64,000 bases of DNA from Tricholomella constricta (Eukaryota; Basidiomycota; Agaricomycetes; Agaricales; Lyophyllaceae). The notes below the pieces were generated by a model. That model did no database searches. It worked only from the letters and a program-made list of their open reading frames with translations, and was not told the origin of the DNA. The stretch is taken from contig JAACJP010000004.1 in the NCBI GenBank assembly GCA_013368375.1, positions 62,001-126,000 of the forward strand, written 5' to 3'. How positions within the stretch are numbered: the first letter of the stretch is position 1; each line of letters opens with the position of its first letter. The position numbers and the translations under genes are program-made. This document shows positions 36,201 through 46,773 of this stretch, one piece after another.

Positions 36201-36795
36201 ACAGACTCTGGAGTTTTTTAACGTCAACGTGGGATCGTCGACTGGGAGAAAATGCCTTCACAAAGGTTGTTGGATCGACCTTTGGCAACATTCTTGCGAC
36301 GTACGCCGGCTCATGATCAACCGAAGGGCTAAGGTTATTATACAAGGGTCGAACATAAAGTTTAGTGGCATAACAAGTTGCGGGTTGTTGCAACAAAGCT
36401 CTCGGCTACAACCAGCCTGAAGTCAAAGCGGTCAAGCGACTCTTAATCCGGCGGACAATGTGTCCCATGTCGCATATGGCCATGTCGCCTAGCAAGGTGG
36501 TCGATACTGGCCATGGTCACTTGCCATTTTTGGCATGCCTGTGTCGCGTTAGTAGGTTCATTGTTCACTTGCCGAATAGTTTAAAAGGTTGTCCATGAGT
36601 GCCCACTCTCTATCTCTCACCAACCAGTCCAGTTCCCTACCACAAAAAGATCATGGTTGCGTCGATCCAGGTATTTCTGCCCCCTTATTTGCTCTCAGAC
36701 TTGGTAGCTAATAAAATGCTCTTGAGGTCAAAGTCCTATTCTCCGCCCAGACGAAGGCATCGCGACTGTGCCGTATCGAAATCCTCGCCCCAGAG
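35428..36795. other. Upstream part of F-box unit 2 with an uncertain + strand ORF
   Basis: The + frame 35996-36316 reads RFDVYLGNLDSSFSYTPVLQ and on to a stop; an exon KTWRNQE could splice in front of it (donor at 35960). No family was recognised and no start was found. 36320-36795 shows nothing beyond possible 5' untranslated sequence of the next gene. Confidence 0.35.
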
Positions 36796-37986
36796 ATGAT
36801 GATCCAGATATTCGTCCTTACCGTCCCACACAATATCGACAGCTCCCGTCGCGATCGCTCCTCGAGAGTGAAATCTCCACTTGTTCTGACCGAAGTTTGC
36901 AGGCGCTGGCGCGAACTTGCTCATGCCACTCCAGAGCTGTGGCAGATACTACAGATCGAGATGGCGTCCACCGCCGCCGCATGCCCTTCGAGATTTGCAG
37001 GAATGGGCATCGGTGCCCAACAATGGTTTTCGCGCGCTGGCGGAAGACGCGACCTGTCGCTGCTCGCCACATTCTCTGGCGGGGGCTTTTCCGCAAGCCA
37101 TTTAGACCTGCATGTTCCATGGTCTCAAGTCACCCACTTGAACCTCGAGGACGATCACATTCCATTGCAAATAATCCTAGAGATTTTTGGGCAGTCGCCG
37201 CTGCTCGTTACGTGCAAAGTTACGGGCGTCACCTACGAGCCTTTGGAGGGGACAGTGGCATGCATCAATACCTTCTTTTTGCTTCCAAACCTCCTCTGCC
37301 TTATCTTGCATTCCCCGGATACGGTCTGCGAAGGCGTCGAGCTATCTCGTTCGCCTACGGCACTCAGTTCACTGATGCGCAGGCTTGTCATGCCCGCGCT
37401 AGAAACCTTGGAAATATTTGGCGCAGAGTCCGGCTCAGCAGAGTACGAGCTCATAAGGATTCTCTACACACATCAGCTCCAAGTAAACCCTCCACTCACC
37501 CGCCTGGTCGTTGTGCGCATCATCTTCCTTACGCATCATCTTCTCGTCCTTTTCCCTCACCTTCCGCTTCTGAAGCACCTCCACCTCGTCGGGGCCGAGC
37601 GTTACTGTCACCTCTTCGCAGATGTGGCCAGACATCTGGCCTACGAAGCTTCTGCCGAGCTGAACGGGCTTCCGGGACTTGAGGTTTTGATTATAGAGGA
37701 CAGCGCCACGTTTGTGCCACATGCTGTCGATGCTTGGGATAATGCGATACTCGAGGTTGCGTCATCGCGCCGGTGGAATGCAGTCAATTATCCGCATGTG
37801 CAACGGGGATTGTCGCAATTGAAGGAACTCTCCGTGCGTTGGGATGTTCGCCCGCTTCAACCGCCCAATAGTGTTGCTGTGGAGAAGCTCAAGCGTCTTG
37901 AGATTGGTGGTCTCAAAGTCATGTATCCGACCCTTCAAGGATCCTCGCAAGAATCGACGAGGCACTGGGATTTAGCCCGTATGTAA
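36796..37986 (+). CDS. F-box-like protein, 396 aa (single visible exon)
   Basis: The frame reads MMIQIFVLTVPHNIDSSRRD then SPLVLTEVCRRWRELAHATP and ELWQILQIEM, the standard layout of Agaricomycete F-box-like proteins in which the F-box reads LpPEilxxIFxxc.P and is followed by vCrxWRxlAhsTPxLW. Just upstream the same frame continues as RIEILAPE without a Met, so a short 5' exon may be missing and the true protein may be longer. The remaining 300 residues have leucine-rich strands (LLKHLHLVGAER, LKELSVRWDV) consistent with degenerate LRRs. Unrelated in sequence to the tandem pair on its left. Target unknown. Confidence 0.75.
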   Translation: MMIQIFVLTVPHNIDSSRRDRSSRVKSPLVLTEVCRRWRELAHATPELWQILQIEMASTAAACPSRFAGMGIGAQQWFSRAGGRRDLSLLATFSGGGFSASHLDLHVPWSQVTHLNLEDDHIPLQIILEIFGQSPLLVTCKVTGVTYEPLEGTVACINTFFLLPNLLCLILHSPDTVCEGVELSRSPTALSSLMRRLVMPALETLEIFGAESGSAEYELIRILYTHQLQVNPPLTRLVVVRIIFLTHHLLVLFPHLPLLKHLHLVGAERYCHLFADVARHLAYEASAELNGLPGLEVLIIEDSATFVPHAVDAWDNAILEVASSRRWNAVNYPHVQRGLSQLKELSVRWDVRPLQPPNSVAVEKLKRLEIGGLKVMYPTLQGSSQESTRHWDLARM

Positions 37987-39166
37987 TATCAAAATGTATT
38001 GTATATCGCCACCGTATGTATTTCTTCCTTACAAGTAGCAATTCTTAAACATTACTTTTACACTTATAAAATAACATGTGAGCAACGTGTTTTCACCTTT
38101 GAACCACCAAGGGTCTGTGACACATGGGCAATTCTCTCCTTGCCTCTATTTGTACAGGGATGTTCATTTCGTTCGCCTTATCGATATCGTTCTGTCTGTA
38201 ATGTGTGGTGTCCCTTTGGACGAGCTGAAGGACATCTCCCGGAGGTAGTATATGTATTTGTCCAGCTAGTAGCCGGTGTTCGAGCTGAAGATAAATACGA
38301 CTTCTACCATTCCAACCTGGATGCCTTCTAAGATTTTAAGTTCCAATTTGACGGGCGGTGGTTGTCTGTGACCCCCGATTTTCGGCCGAAGGGCTGGAAC
38401 TCTCCCACTTGTAGCGATTGAGTAGTGCTAGGAAATGGATAATAATTCTACTAGAAGATGCGGTACACAGCAGTCTCTTTCAAAAACGGAGCTCGAGGGG
38501 GGAGGTTGAAGTCAGGTTGGCATTCAATATTACGACAACATGAATGAGAGGTCTATCGAGTAAAATGTCTGTCCCAAAACTACGAACACGGCCTCTGTCG
38601 CCTAGTGGCAATCCACCGCGCTCAACTCTGAAGGAACTTAACGGCCCAACCACCTGTGAGTCCTCTCAAATTCAAAACGAATCTGCGAGGCAGGCGAAAA
38701 TGAGCCGGGTCGGTCTTCCACGAGCGTAACAGGCCCCTAGTCTGTATGTGTCCACGAGGGGTACTGGGGCCTTGACTTGGCTCGTGGTGTCAGTATTGAA
38801 GACAAGGAGCAGAAACACCTCAAGAAACCATGGACGTGACAGAATAGATGATATCGATTGGGCCGAAGAGATATGTACAAAAGCTCGAGGTAGATGTTAA
38901 CAGTTCCAACGCCGCTTCTTGAAAGTCCTTGGATGTAGAGAGAACGACAGAAAGATTTGAGATGACAGTTGGACGAGGATGATAGCGATGTTGACGAGCA
39001 ACAGCCAAAAAAAATGGATGCTCTTATGCAGTTGTTGACCAATCATTTCGCACAGTCTGCGGAAGTTTCCGGCTGTAACAGTGAGCTCGTGATTGGATGC
39101 GCGGCACGCGGAAATATCGACTCCGTGAAATCTCCTCCTCCTCCTCCCAACCCCGGTGGTCTCCTC
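37987..39166. other. Intergenic stretch, nothing recognised
   Basis: Only short frames without family resemblance were seen. The right end, 39128-39150, is a CTCCTC-rich 5' leader of the SDH4 gene. Confidence 0.4.
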
Positions 39167-39918
39167 ATGGCATCCTCTCTCATCGTCCGCTCTTCTCTGC
39201 CCAGGGCCCTCGCTCAGCGCTCTGCTCTCCGCATAACAGCCAATAAAGGTCAGTAGCAACCATGTCAACTTCAACTGCAAATCTGACCAGAGAATCACGC
39301 GGAACAGGCAGACACTCGACCAGCGACGCAACCAATGCCACATACATCCCTGGCGGTCGTACGTCTCCTATAAACTTATCCTCATCACTTGAAGCCTGAC
39401 GGTGTTGGCAGCGGTGTACAAGGGCACCGTGAACGACCCGACAACATTCCCCCCACCTTCACGCTCGCATGGCTCGTACCACTGGGCATTCGAGCGCCTG
39501 CTCTCTGCCAGTCTCGTACCGATCACCGCCGCTGCATATGTCACGAGCGGCACCAACTACCCCATCGTCGACGGTCTCCTAGGAATCTCGCTCATCATGC
39601 ACAGTCATATCGGGGTACGTGCATTGTTTCTGCTCGCCAAGGCAAGAAAAGGTGGACTGACGGCGGCCTTGCTGGTGTATGTAGTTCGATAGTGCCCTGG
39701 TGGACTATGTGCACAAGCGCAAGTTCCCGATTCTCGGCCCTGCAGCTTCGTGGGCCCTCCGCGCAACGACGGTGGGCGTACTCGTTGGGGTGTACCAGTT
39801 CAACACAAACGACATCGGTGTGTGCTCTTTATCAACTTACAATTTGATTTTCGCTGACAATCGCCCTGTTGGGTCCGCAGGTCTCACCGAGCTTATCGCA
39901 AAAGTATGGTCTGCATAA
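39167..39918 (+). CDS. SDH4: Succinate dehydrogenase membrane anchor subunit CybS (SDH4), 175 aa
   Basis: This is one of two membrane anchors of mitochondrial complex II; it helps bind haem b and ubiquinone. Exons 39167-39248, 39291-39362, 39412-39614, 39685-39817 and 39881-39918 sum to 176 codons. The N terminus, MASSLIVRSSLPRALAQRSA, is Arg/Ser-rich and lacks acidic residues, as a mitochondrial presequence does. The core reads TVNDPTTFPPPSRSHGSYHW then AFERLLSASLVPITAAA (S and R/Q-site region of CybS), SLIMHSHIGFDSALVDYVHK (haem-ligand histidine region; DY is the quinone-site pair) and a third helix WALRATTVGVLVGVYQF. The donor of exon 2 is the least certain join. Confidence 0.93.
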
Positions 39919-41267
39919 ACGGCATCCTGAGCGATGCCTGGTTGTAGAAGAAACGAATTGATAATTTTTCTATCCGCGCTCGAACGTTGCATCATATTTT
40001 AGCCATCAGAACCTATACTGGTGCTCCTCTGGACTCAAATATTTCATCGCCTGTGCTGGTCAGAATCCATGGCAGGGCATTATCAGCTGTTTTGCAGTTG
40101 CTTGTCTCAATCACAACGGACTGACGTGAGTTACCTATGGCTTGAAGATCTATTGACTCCATGGCCTTTGGTATCACTGCACTTTCGTTGTTTTCGCTGG
40201 TCAATGTCCAGAATGTGGTTTATAACGGCAGTGTGCCTGGAATATGTGCTATTTTCTGAATCAATCCGTGCTCACATTACATTGAATAACGAGGTCAGCG
40301 AAAGGCCATGGAGGGGCGGAAAAGCAAGGACCTCCTCTTCCTCGTTCAGACTTTAGGTAAAAGGGGGAGGGCAGGGAAATCACGATCATGGACTTCGAAT
40401 TCTTGCTTAGAATCATAGGTTTTCGACACCGTTGGATAATTTACTGGCATGCTGTGACCAAGGCGCCAGCCAGCCCGCTTGATAAGATAGCCAGTTCAAT
40501 CACAAAGGTTAAAGCGTTTGAAGAAATGTGAACTTGAATCGCAGGGCAGTTCCGGCAGCTTCCGGATGCCCAATTTCTAACAGTGCCAAACACGGGAAGG
40601 CCCATCACAATTTCTCATTTGGGCAGAATGCTACCACAGTAACGCCACAGTCTGACTGCCTTCTTTCACGACTCTCTGCTTTGAGGCCCACGCTATCCGT
40701 GGACAAGACCTTCCATGTCATCTATATCCCTTGTCCTCGCCTACATCGCCTTTCAATGGACCATAAATATTAGAACGCCACTTGTTGAAATGTCAAAGCG
40801 TGAATGCGACCTTCAAGCGCTCTGCGTGTTGAACACTGTGATATAGACGTAGTGTCAAGTAGAAGAACCTCAAGGCAAGTAATGGGCTGCTGTGCACAGA
40901 TATTGTCTGCATCTCTGACTCTGATCTTGGAAAAAAACTCGAAACTGGAAATCTATGCTACTTTATGAATGGCCGGTGTATTCAAATGCGTCGCTTGCGT
41001 GTCTCCATCTCTTCTTTACGACGGTGGCTTGTGGCGCTTGTGGCTCTCACAATGTATGAGCCTGATGCACCGTCTATTCCTCAAAGCGCTCCAGAACTTA
41101 GGCTTTGACATCTGCTTTGGCATACTATGCTTTGACCTCCCAATCTTCAGCTCTCTTTACCTCTCCAGCTTTGACTTCAATCTCTGGATATAAGTCGCTC
41201 GCCATGCCTCCACAACATCAACATCAAGACACAGTCTACACTCCTAGATTACCTACACTGCGCCGAC
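39919..41267. other. Intergenic stretch, nothing recognised
   Basis: No frame with family resemblance, tRNA or repeat was found in these 1.35 kb. Confidence 0.4.
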
Positions 41268-42010
41268 ATGTCGTACACCAACCCTCTCCACCCTCCCGTT
41301 TATCCCACCCAGCGCTCAGGCTACTCCGCTCTCGGAGACGCACTCAAGGGCCATCCAGAGACCTCCCAGTTCCTCTCGCCATCCAGGCGCCGCCTTCCTC
41401 AAGCTGCTTGGGCGCCTTCGGCCAAGTGGAAGCTCATGACTGGACGAACGAATCAAATTCACGGAGCAATTACCTTCGATTATATCGGCTATGCGAAGCA
41501 AGGCGTCCCCATGCGCGAACTCAGCACGAGGAGCACGCATGCGCTTGCGTCTATGATTACGGGCGCGAATGATCAGGTATTGGCGCACACTGGCTTAACT
41601 AAAATCACCCTTCGTATCCTGGTGAGTGGTCTTTTCGTGCCGTTCTGATATACTTCGAATTCTCATCGTGCTGTTGTCATACACAGTGGCCGGGCTATGA
41701 AAGTTTCGAATGGACACGGGTCATTGAAATCGATGCACGGGGACCCGTCACTCGCGCTCAGCTTGGAGCTGTCATTTCTCAGAACTTTGCACGGTTCATC
41801 GAGGTCAGCCCGAACCTTTGTATCTTCCTACCTTGCTTTCAGAGTCTGATGCGGTGCCCTACTGAATAGCGCGCACGTTCGGAATCGGCTACGTCGTCTG
41901 AATGGCATCTGGGCGCGAATGGGATCCGATTCGAGCACCTTGTCTTGCTCTCGCTCAGGAATGTTTTCGATAATGCGTGGCAGGCTGATGTTGCCATTGA
42001 CCTTCGATGA
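41268..42010 (+). CDS. Uncharacterised protein, 203 aa
   Basis: Three exons with phase-0 introns: 41268-41621, 41687-41803 and 41870-42010. The protein starts MSYTNPLHPPVYPTQRSGYS, has a Pro/Ser-rich N-terminal third, then an alpha/beta-looking part with FDYIGYAKQGVPMRELST, LTKITLRILWPGYESFEWTR and VIEIDARGPVTRAQLG, and ends NVFDNAWQADVAIDLR. I do not recognise the family. Clean splice sites, a sharply coding frame and a defined stop argue that it is real. No signal peptide or membrane segment. The start could lie upstream if a 5' exon exists. Confidence 0.65.
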
Positions 42011-42667
42011 TTCATTTGCTTGAGGCTGAACCTCAACTCTTATTGTCCTCTCGGTCTGCGCTGTAACGTGCACTGCTGCATTATATACAAGATTTATCAC
42101 ATTCTCGTGTACATCAATCAAATTTCTCGTGGCTTTCGTTCATGGAACTTGGGAAAGCTGATTGCGCACAGTCAGAGGCAAAACAATGGTAGGGAAAAAG
42201 CGGCAACGCAGAGAGAAAGGCGGCACATACGTCGGTGGGTCAGCGTCTGTCAACGGAGAGGTCTATCGTCGTAGGACAGGTTGAGAAACAGGAGGCAGGA
42301 TGGGACCACTTCGCGCATAAGAAATGTGGCGGTGGCGCTGTCCGTAGGGGAAATTCCAGGTGTTTTCAATATTCTTTGAATTGATTTAAGTAGTGGTGAG
42401 AGCCGGTAAGCCATACTATGCCAGAGTAACTAGATCGAGCAGATTGTAAACCCGTTGAATCTCAGCAACATGGCTGGTGAAACAACCGTCAAGGCAGACC
42501 CCTCCTCCTAAGCAGTGCTGCTGGTTGTAGGGAGGTGGCGATTGAGAAAAATCTAAAATCTGGCATTGCAAGCAGGAGTGAATGTTCCTTAGCAGAGGGA
42601 GACTATACATGCCAGTGCAACTCAAATTGCAGGCTGAAGAGGGTACGGCCCGATCAACCCGAAGACC
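42011..42667. other. Intergenic stretch, nothing recognised
   Basis: No gene, tRNA or repeat was seen in this stretch. Confidence 0.4.
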
Positions 42668-45225
42668 ATGAGTATCACGGGACCGCGTGACCGTGACGCG
42701 ACTCGAAGTTGCCCTCTTACTCTCATGTCGCCTGCCTCTCCAACTTCAACGTGGCCCGCCCTACTCAAGGGAACGCTCAGGTTCATCAGTTTAATTGTCA
42801 TTCCCAAGCCAGTGAGCAGCTTCGCCTTGTGGAAAATGTGTTCGCAAACTCTAGTAACGCTTGTGGCAGGCATTTACCTTCCCGGCTTCAAATCCTGCGA
42901 CTGCCATCCCCATTTACCGTACCAATATGCGAAATACTATAGTAGGTGCCCCATCGACTCCTTTAGATGGTGAGCCCCCATTTCAGCAACCTCTCTTGCT
43001 TGCGGTGGGATACTCGAGTGAAATTACGAGCGACTTGGGAACCGAACGCTCAATGGTACTAACACTTTGGTAGACATCACTTTGTCCCTCTTCGATCATT
43101 CTCAATCTGTATATAACAACACCTACGGGCCGATGAGCAGCACTCCGCTAAGGCCGGATCTTGACCACGATGTCAACAAGAATCGACGCGAGAGAGAAAG
43201 ATGCTGTTGCGCATGTCATAACCCCGTTGCGTTCACGCTCCAGCCCCAGATTCACGTAAGCTGCTGTCTTTACCGATTTATCTAGACGACTCTGAATCTC
43301 CTTCTCCACACATGTTCAAAACCATAGGGAAGCGGTCGCTCATCGTACTCGGCGGATCGCCCGATGCGTAGGCACCCCAATTTCATGCGTGTAAGCAATG
43401 CCTACTATTTCCGATTGTGATATATTCCAATCGCAATTCAGTATGATCCGCCCTCCCCAACTCCATCCCCTCGTCCCCGCCTTGCGACTAAACCAGACAC
43501 AATGGTGAGTCTCAGATATTTTGACGAAAAAATAACGATCGTTTACCACGATCACTCGTATCAGGTGCCCGCTCCAATAGTCACGCCAATACCAAGTCCG
43601 TTTCCATCGCACGTTCACAACTCACCTTCTCAGGTACATCTGCAATTTGTCTCCATCTCTCACTTGACTCAGCAACGTTTTTAGGAACAGGGACAAAGAC
43701 AGAGCCCTATGGTGAGCCACTCCACATGACAATAACCTATATGTTATACGATATGGTACAGATACATCGCAATAAGCTGAACAAGCCCAGCCCAAGGCCT
43801 AGAAAATCGGGGAGGTGGGGCCAGTCAAACGTAATGGCAACAGTGTCCATCAAGGACGCGGTATGTACCCAACCTTTAAACCTTGTTTCCTCCGACTCTT
43901 ACTTCGTTTGTAGATGCTTGAGACCGGAAACGCCAGTGAAAGTTTCATTACAGACTCAAATGTATCAAGGGTTGGCTTGGATTCAGCCGAGGACGCGCCA
44001 CGTCGGCGGTCGCTGCGCAGGAGTAAGCGGATCGTCGGTTCGACGATCACTGAAGCTGGCATGGTTAGTCTTTACACCCTCATTTCGAGTTGTCCTCAAA
44101 GTTTAAATGTATATGGTCTTGCAGGCCACGCGAAACCAAAATCGAGTCACAAATGGGATGAACGACACGCAAGATGACAGCAATCATGTGGCCGAACCGC
44201 AGTCACTGTATAAATCGAGTCCCAGCCCCAAGGTGCGCGTGTTCGTCATGCTTACTTGTTTCATTTCGCCATCGTACGATCCACTTCTATATAACCTTCC
44301 CCGCCTTCACTTTGGATCACATCCTGACAACTTTCACGCTTGAAGGTGCAGCAGCCCCAAGTCGTAGCCCGTTCTCGATCCCACTCCATCGCAAGCCAGT
44401 CGAGGTTCTTCGAGCTAGACCTCTCGCCGATTATCGAAGATGCACACACACTCAAACCTGCCGAACCGCTACCGTTGGCGCCTAGCGTCATCATCAAAGG
44501 TGAACGCGCGGAGATGTTAACGCATTCATCTACTGGCGAGGTCTCTCCTCGGAGCTGTTCAAGCTTTGGGGATGCGTTGGTTTTCATGGTGCGCTTTTTA
44601 ACTTTTCGTTGCTTGTCGTTATTCTCTCATGGCGCTGCTGATGGCTTATGTCGTGTGACGATGCTGATGGCAAAGCGATTGATAATTTTGATTTAATGTC
44701 TCTCGCTACTTGTTCCTTTGAGCTAACTCTGTTCGCGGCGCGAAGTCATGGGGATGGAGAGATGATACCACCTATCTACAGTGGTCTGCGGCCAGCCGAT
44801 AAAGTTCTGTCGGTCCCTTGCAATTGTTCCGGTCATTCAATTCTCCACTTGACTGATCACTTGTGCTTGTCCTCTGGATTATGAATGAATTACTGGGGTT
44901 TGCCAAGACGTCAGGCTGGGCCTAACTATGATCTTTTTTGCCCATAGCCGAATCACGTAAACTGTAACCTACGCGCATGCGGTTCCCTAGAAGAGTCCGA
45001 GATCGGAGACGTGACGAATGCGAACGGTGCGCCGGTGCCCTTTCTGCATCCCAGGAGCCTCATATCAGGTATATATTTAACTTGTATACCCTCGCTTTCG
45101 ACACTGTTAACCATGAAAAAACTGCCTGCCTGAAGAAATATCCCAGGACAGCGGAAACGCAAACGCCGATGGGAATGGAAAAGGAGCGCCCAGTGTTGGA
45201 GCACCGGACGACGGCACGGCTCTGA
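42668..45225 (+). CDS. Ser/Pro-rich, probably disordered protein of 13 small exons, 491 aa
   Basis: Exons: 42668-42811, 42870-43069, 43141-43255, 43328-43390, 43442-43504, 43565-43633, 43685-43711, 43762-43860, 43914-44063, 44125-44232, 44346-44588, 44948-45068 and 45152-45225; they sum to 492 codons. From exon 3 to exon 11 every intron is phase 0, so these exons are symmetric. Contents include YDPPSPTPSPRPRLATKPDT, VPAPIVTPIPSPFPSHVHNS, a basic patch RRRSLRRSKRIVGSTITEAG and ARSRSHSIASQSRFFELDLS. No known domain was recognised. A short Cys cluster, RCCCACHN, lies in exon 3. The last acceptor is ambiguous, since another choice five bases upstream changes the C terminus. Composition suggests a scaffold or regulatory protein, but that is only inference. 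Confidence 0.55.
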
Positions 45226-45362
45226 TCCCAACTGTGATCCTGACCTACCCGACGCCCGACCTCTCCACTTGCTCGCCCACCTTTGCCCCGCGCGGGCCCA
45301 CTGCTAATTCTGCCTCTGTGTTTGTGGGGCATGCGGGCGAGGTGGGGCCACCATGTATTAAT

Positions 45363-46037
45363 ATGCATCCAGGACATGACGGGCAGCGCGGTGGACCCCG
45401 GGATTTTGGAGATGATCTACTACAGCCTGAGCTAGCGCGCGGCGGCCCACATGGACATGGACACGGGACTCCGACATCGGGACCCAGGGACCTGGACCTG
45501 GACATGTCGCGAGGGTTGGGCTTTGCTGTGGACGAGCTGGGCGTGGTCGCGGCGCAGTCTCGTGATGAAGGCCCAGACGGAGACGGAGATACGGGGATGA
45601 AGAAGACCCTAGGGCGTGCTGGCGGCCCCGCACAAGGTTATACTTCGAGGGCGAGGGCTGCGCTGTTTCCATTTCGACGGAGTCTCCGCCTCAGCAGCAG
45701 TGGTCGTGGTCGTGGTCGTGGTCGACGTGCTTGGGATGCTATTTCGCGCTTCTTTTCGAGCGGACGGTCCAGGGGTCGTTCTGGTGTTTCGTCGATATCT
45801 GGTGCTGCTACTTCTGTCTCTGTTTCTGTTTCTGTTTCTGGGCCTGCGACTGGTCAGGAGGACAACCATTTCGACGTGACTGTTGCGAATGAGGGATGCC
45901 GCCGCGGGGAGGGCTTGGATGTTTCCTTTGAGACTGCGAGAAGCCGCTGGTTTGGATCGTCTCCCCGACACGTGCGCGTGCGTGGATCAGCGGCTGCTGC
46001 TGCTGCTGCCGACCTCGACATGCGCTCGGCGGTTTAG
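45363..46037 (+). CDS. Low-complexity Gly/Arg/Ser-rich ORF, 224 aa (or 3' exon of the preceding gene)
   Basis: The frame is open from 45234; the first ATG is at 45363 (MHPGHDGQRGGPRDFGDDLL). It contains an acidic Asp/Gly-rich part, then FPFRRSLRLSSSGRGRGRGR, RAWDAISRFFSSGRSRGRSG, a SVSVSVSVSG run from a TTTCTG repeat and an alanine run from GCT repeats. The stretch is GC-rich, so long chance frames are likely (the minus strand is also open for 120 codons). It may be a 3' exon of the Ser/Pro-rich gene. I cannot decide. Confidence 0.35.
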   Translation: MHPGHDGQRGGPRDFGDDLLQPELARGGPHGHGHGTPTSGPRDLDLDMSRGLGFAVDELGVVAAQSRDEGPDGDGDTGMKKTLGRAGGPAQGYTSRARAALFPFRRSLRLSSSGRGRGRGRRAWDAISRFFSSGRSRGRSGVSSISGAATSVSVSVSVSGPATGQEDNHFDVTVANEGCRRGEGLDVSFETARSRWFGSSPRHVRVRGSAAAAAAADLDMRSAV

Positions 46038-46732
46038 GGGACGCGGGTGGATCGATGGAGCGTTATGGGGTGATGATGATGATGATGATGATGATGATGT
46101 TCTTAGTGCCGAAAAGGGCTTTTTCGGTCAGCCGAACAGGTCCGAAGAGGTCCCTTGTGGTTGATGCTTCTGCCTCTGTTCTACTCGTTGTTTAATTTCT
46201 GTGGCCTATAGACTTGCGCTCTTTTCACTGTACAGGTACAGAGTGACTACGAGTAGATAAAAAGGAAAAAAACAGTGTTTTCCTGTTCGACCCACTGAGG
46301 AGACACGTGGAGATTTTTGATTTTTGCCATTCGCCAAGGAAACAAAACAGTGGTAACCTGTGGTAACCAAATGGAAAACCTTCCGGGTCGAGGTTCGGAA
46401 CGGAGCAACGCCCTAGCAATTGACACAACTTCACACACCCCGTTCCCCAATATCGACCCGAGCATGAACGCAATCCAAACTCAGGATCTCTGCAAAGGAC
46501 AGCGAAAAAGGAGAAGGGGAAGCTAAAGGCCAGAGCATGGATGATCGGAAGAAGAAGACATGTGTCAGTTTGTTGGAACCCCACTGACCGAATGAAAAGC
46601 GTACCGTACCGCCGTTTCGTCACCGCACTGGCGTCGTGCAGTCCACTGCGCTGGGTTAGTCGTCTTACTTGTGGTTTACCCTTTTCCTTCTTATACCTGA
46701 CTCTTTGCCCCCAAACTCTGTCTCTCTCCCTT

Positions 46733-46766
<34 letters not shown>

Positions 46767-46773
46767 TCCCATC
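46038..46773. other. Nramp upstream region with (GAT)n and a 30-base C run
   Basis: A trinucleotide repeat of GAT/TGA fills 46071-46099. A run of 30 cytosines occupies 46734-46763, ending ten bases before the Nramp start codon. No gene was seen. Confidence 0.8.

Noticed and set aside
36740..36795. Extension of the F-box-like protein upstream to include RIEILAPE
   Set aside because: The frame is open but lacks a Met and no acceptor could be tied to an upstream ATG in phase; noted as possible only.
38580..38640. Possible tRNA-like segment (GCCTAGTGGC)
   Set aside because: No acceptor stem or T-loop could be paired around it.
45147..45362. Joining the Ser/Pro-rich gene directly to the long GC-rich ORF
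   Set aside because: The intron leaves phase 1, which does not match the long frame; the alternative acceptor gives a clean stop at 45225.
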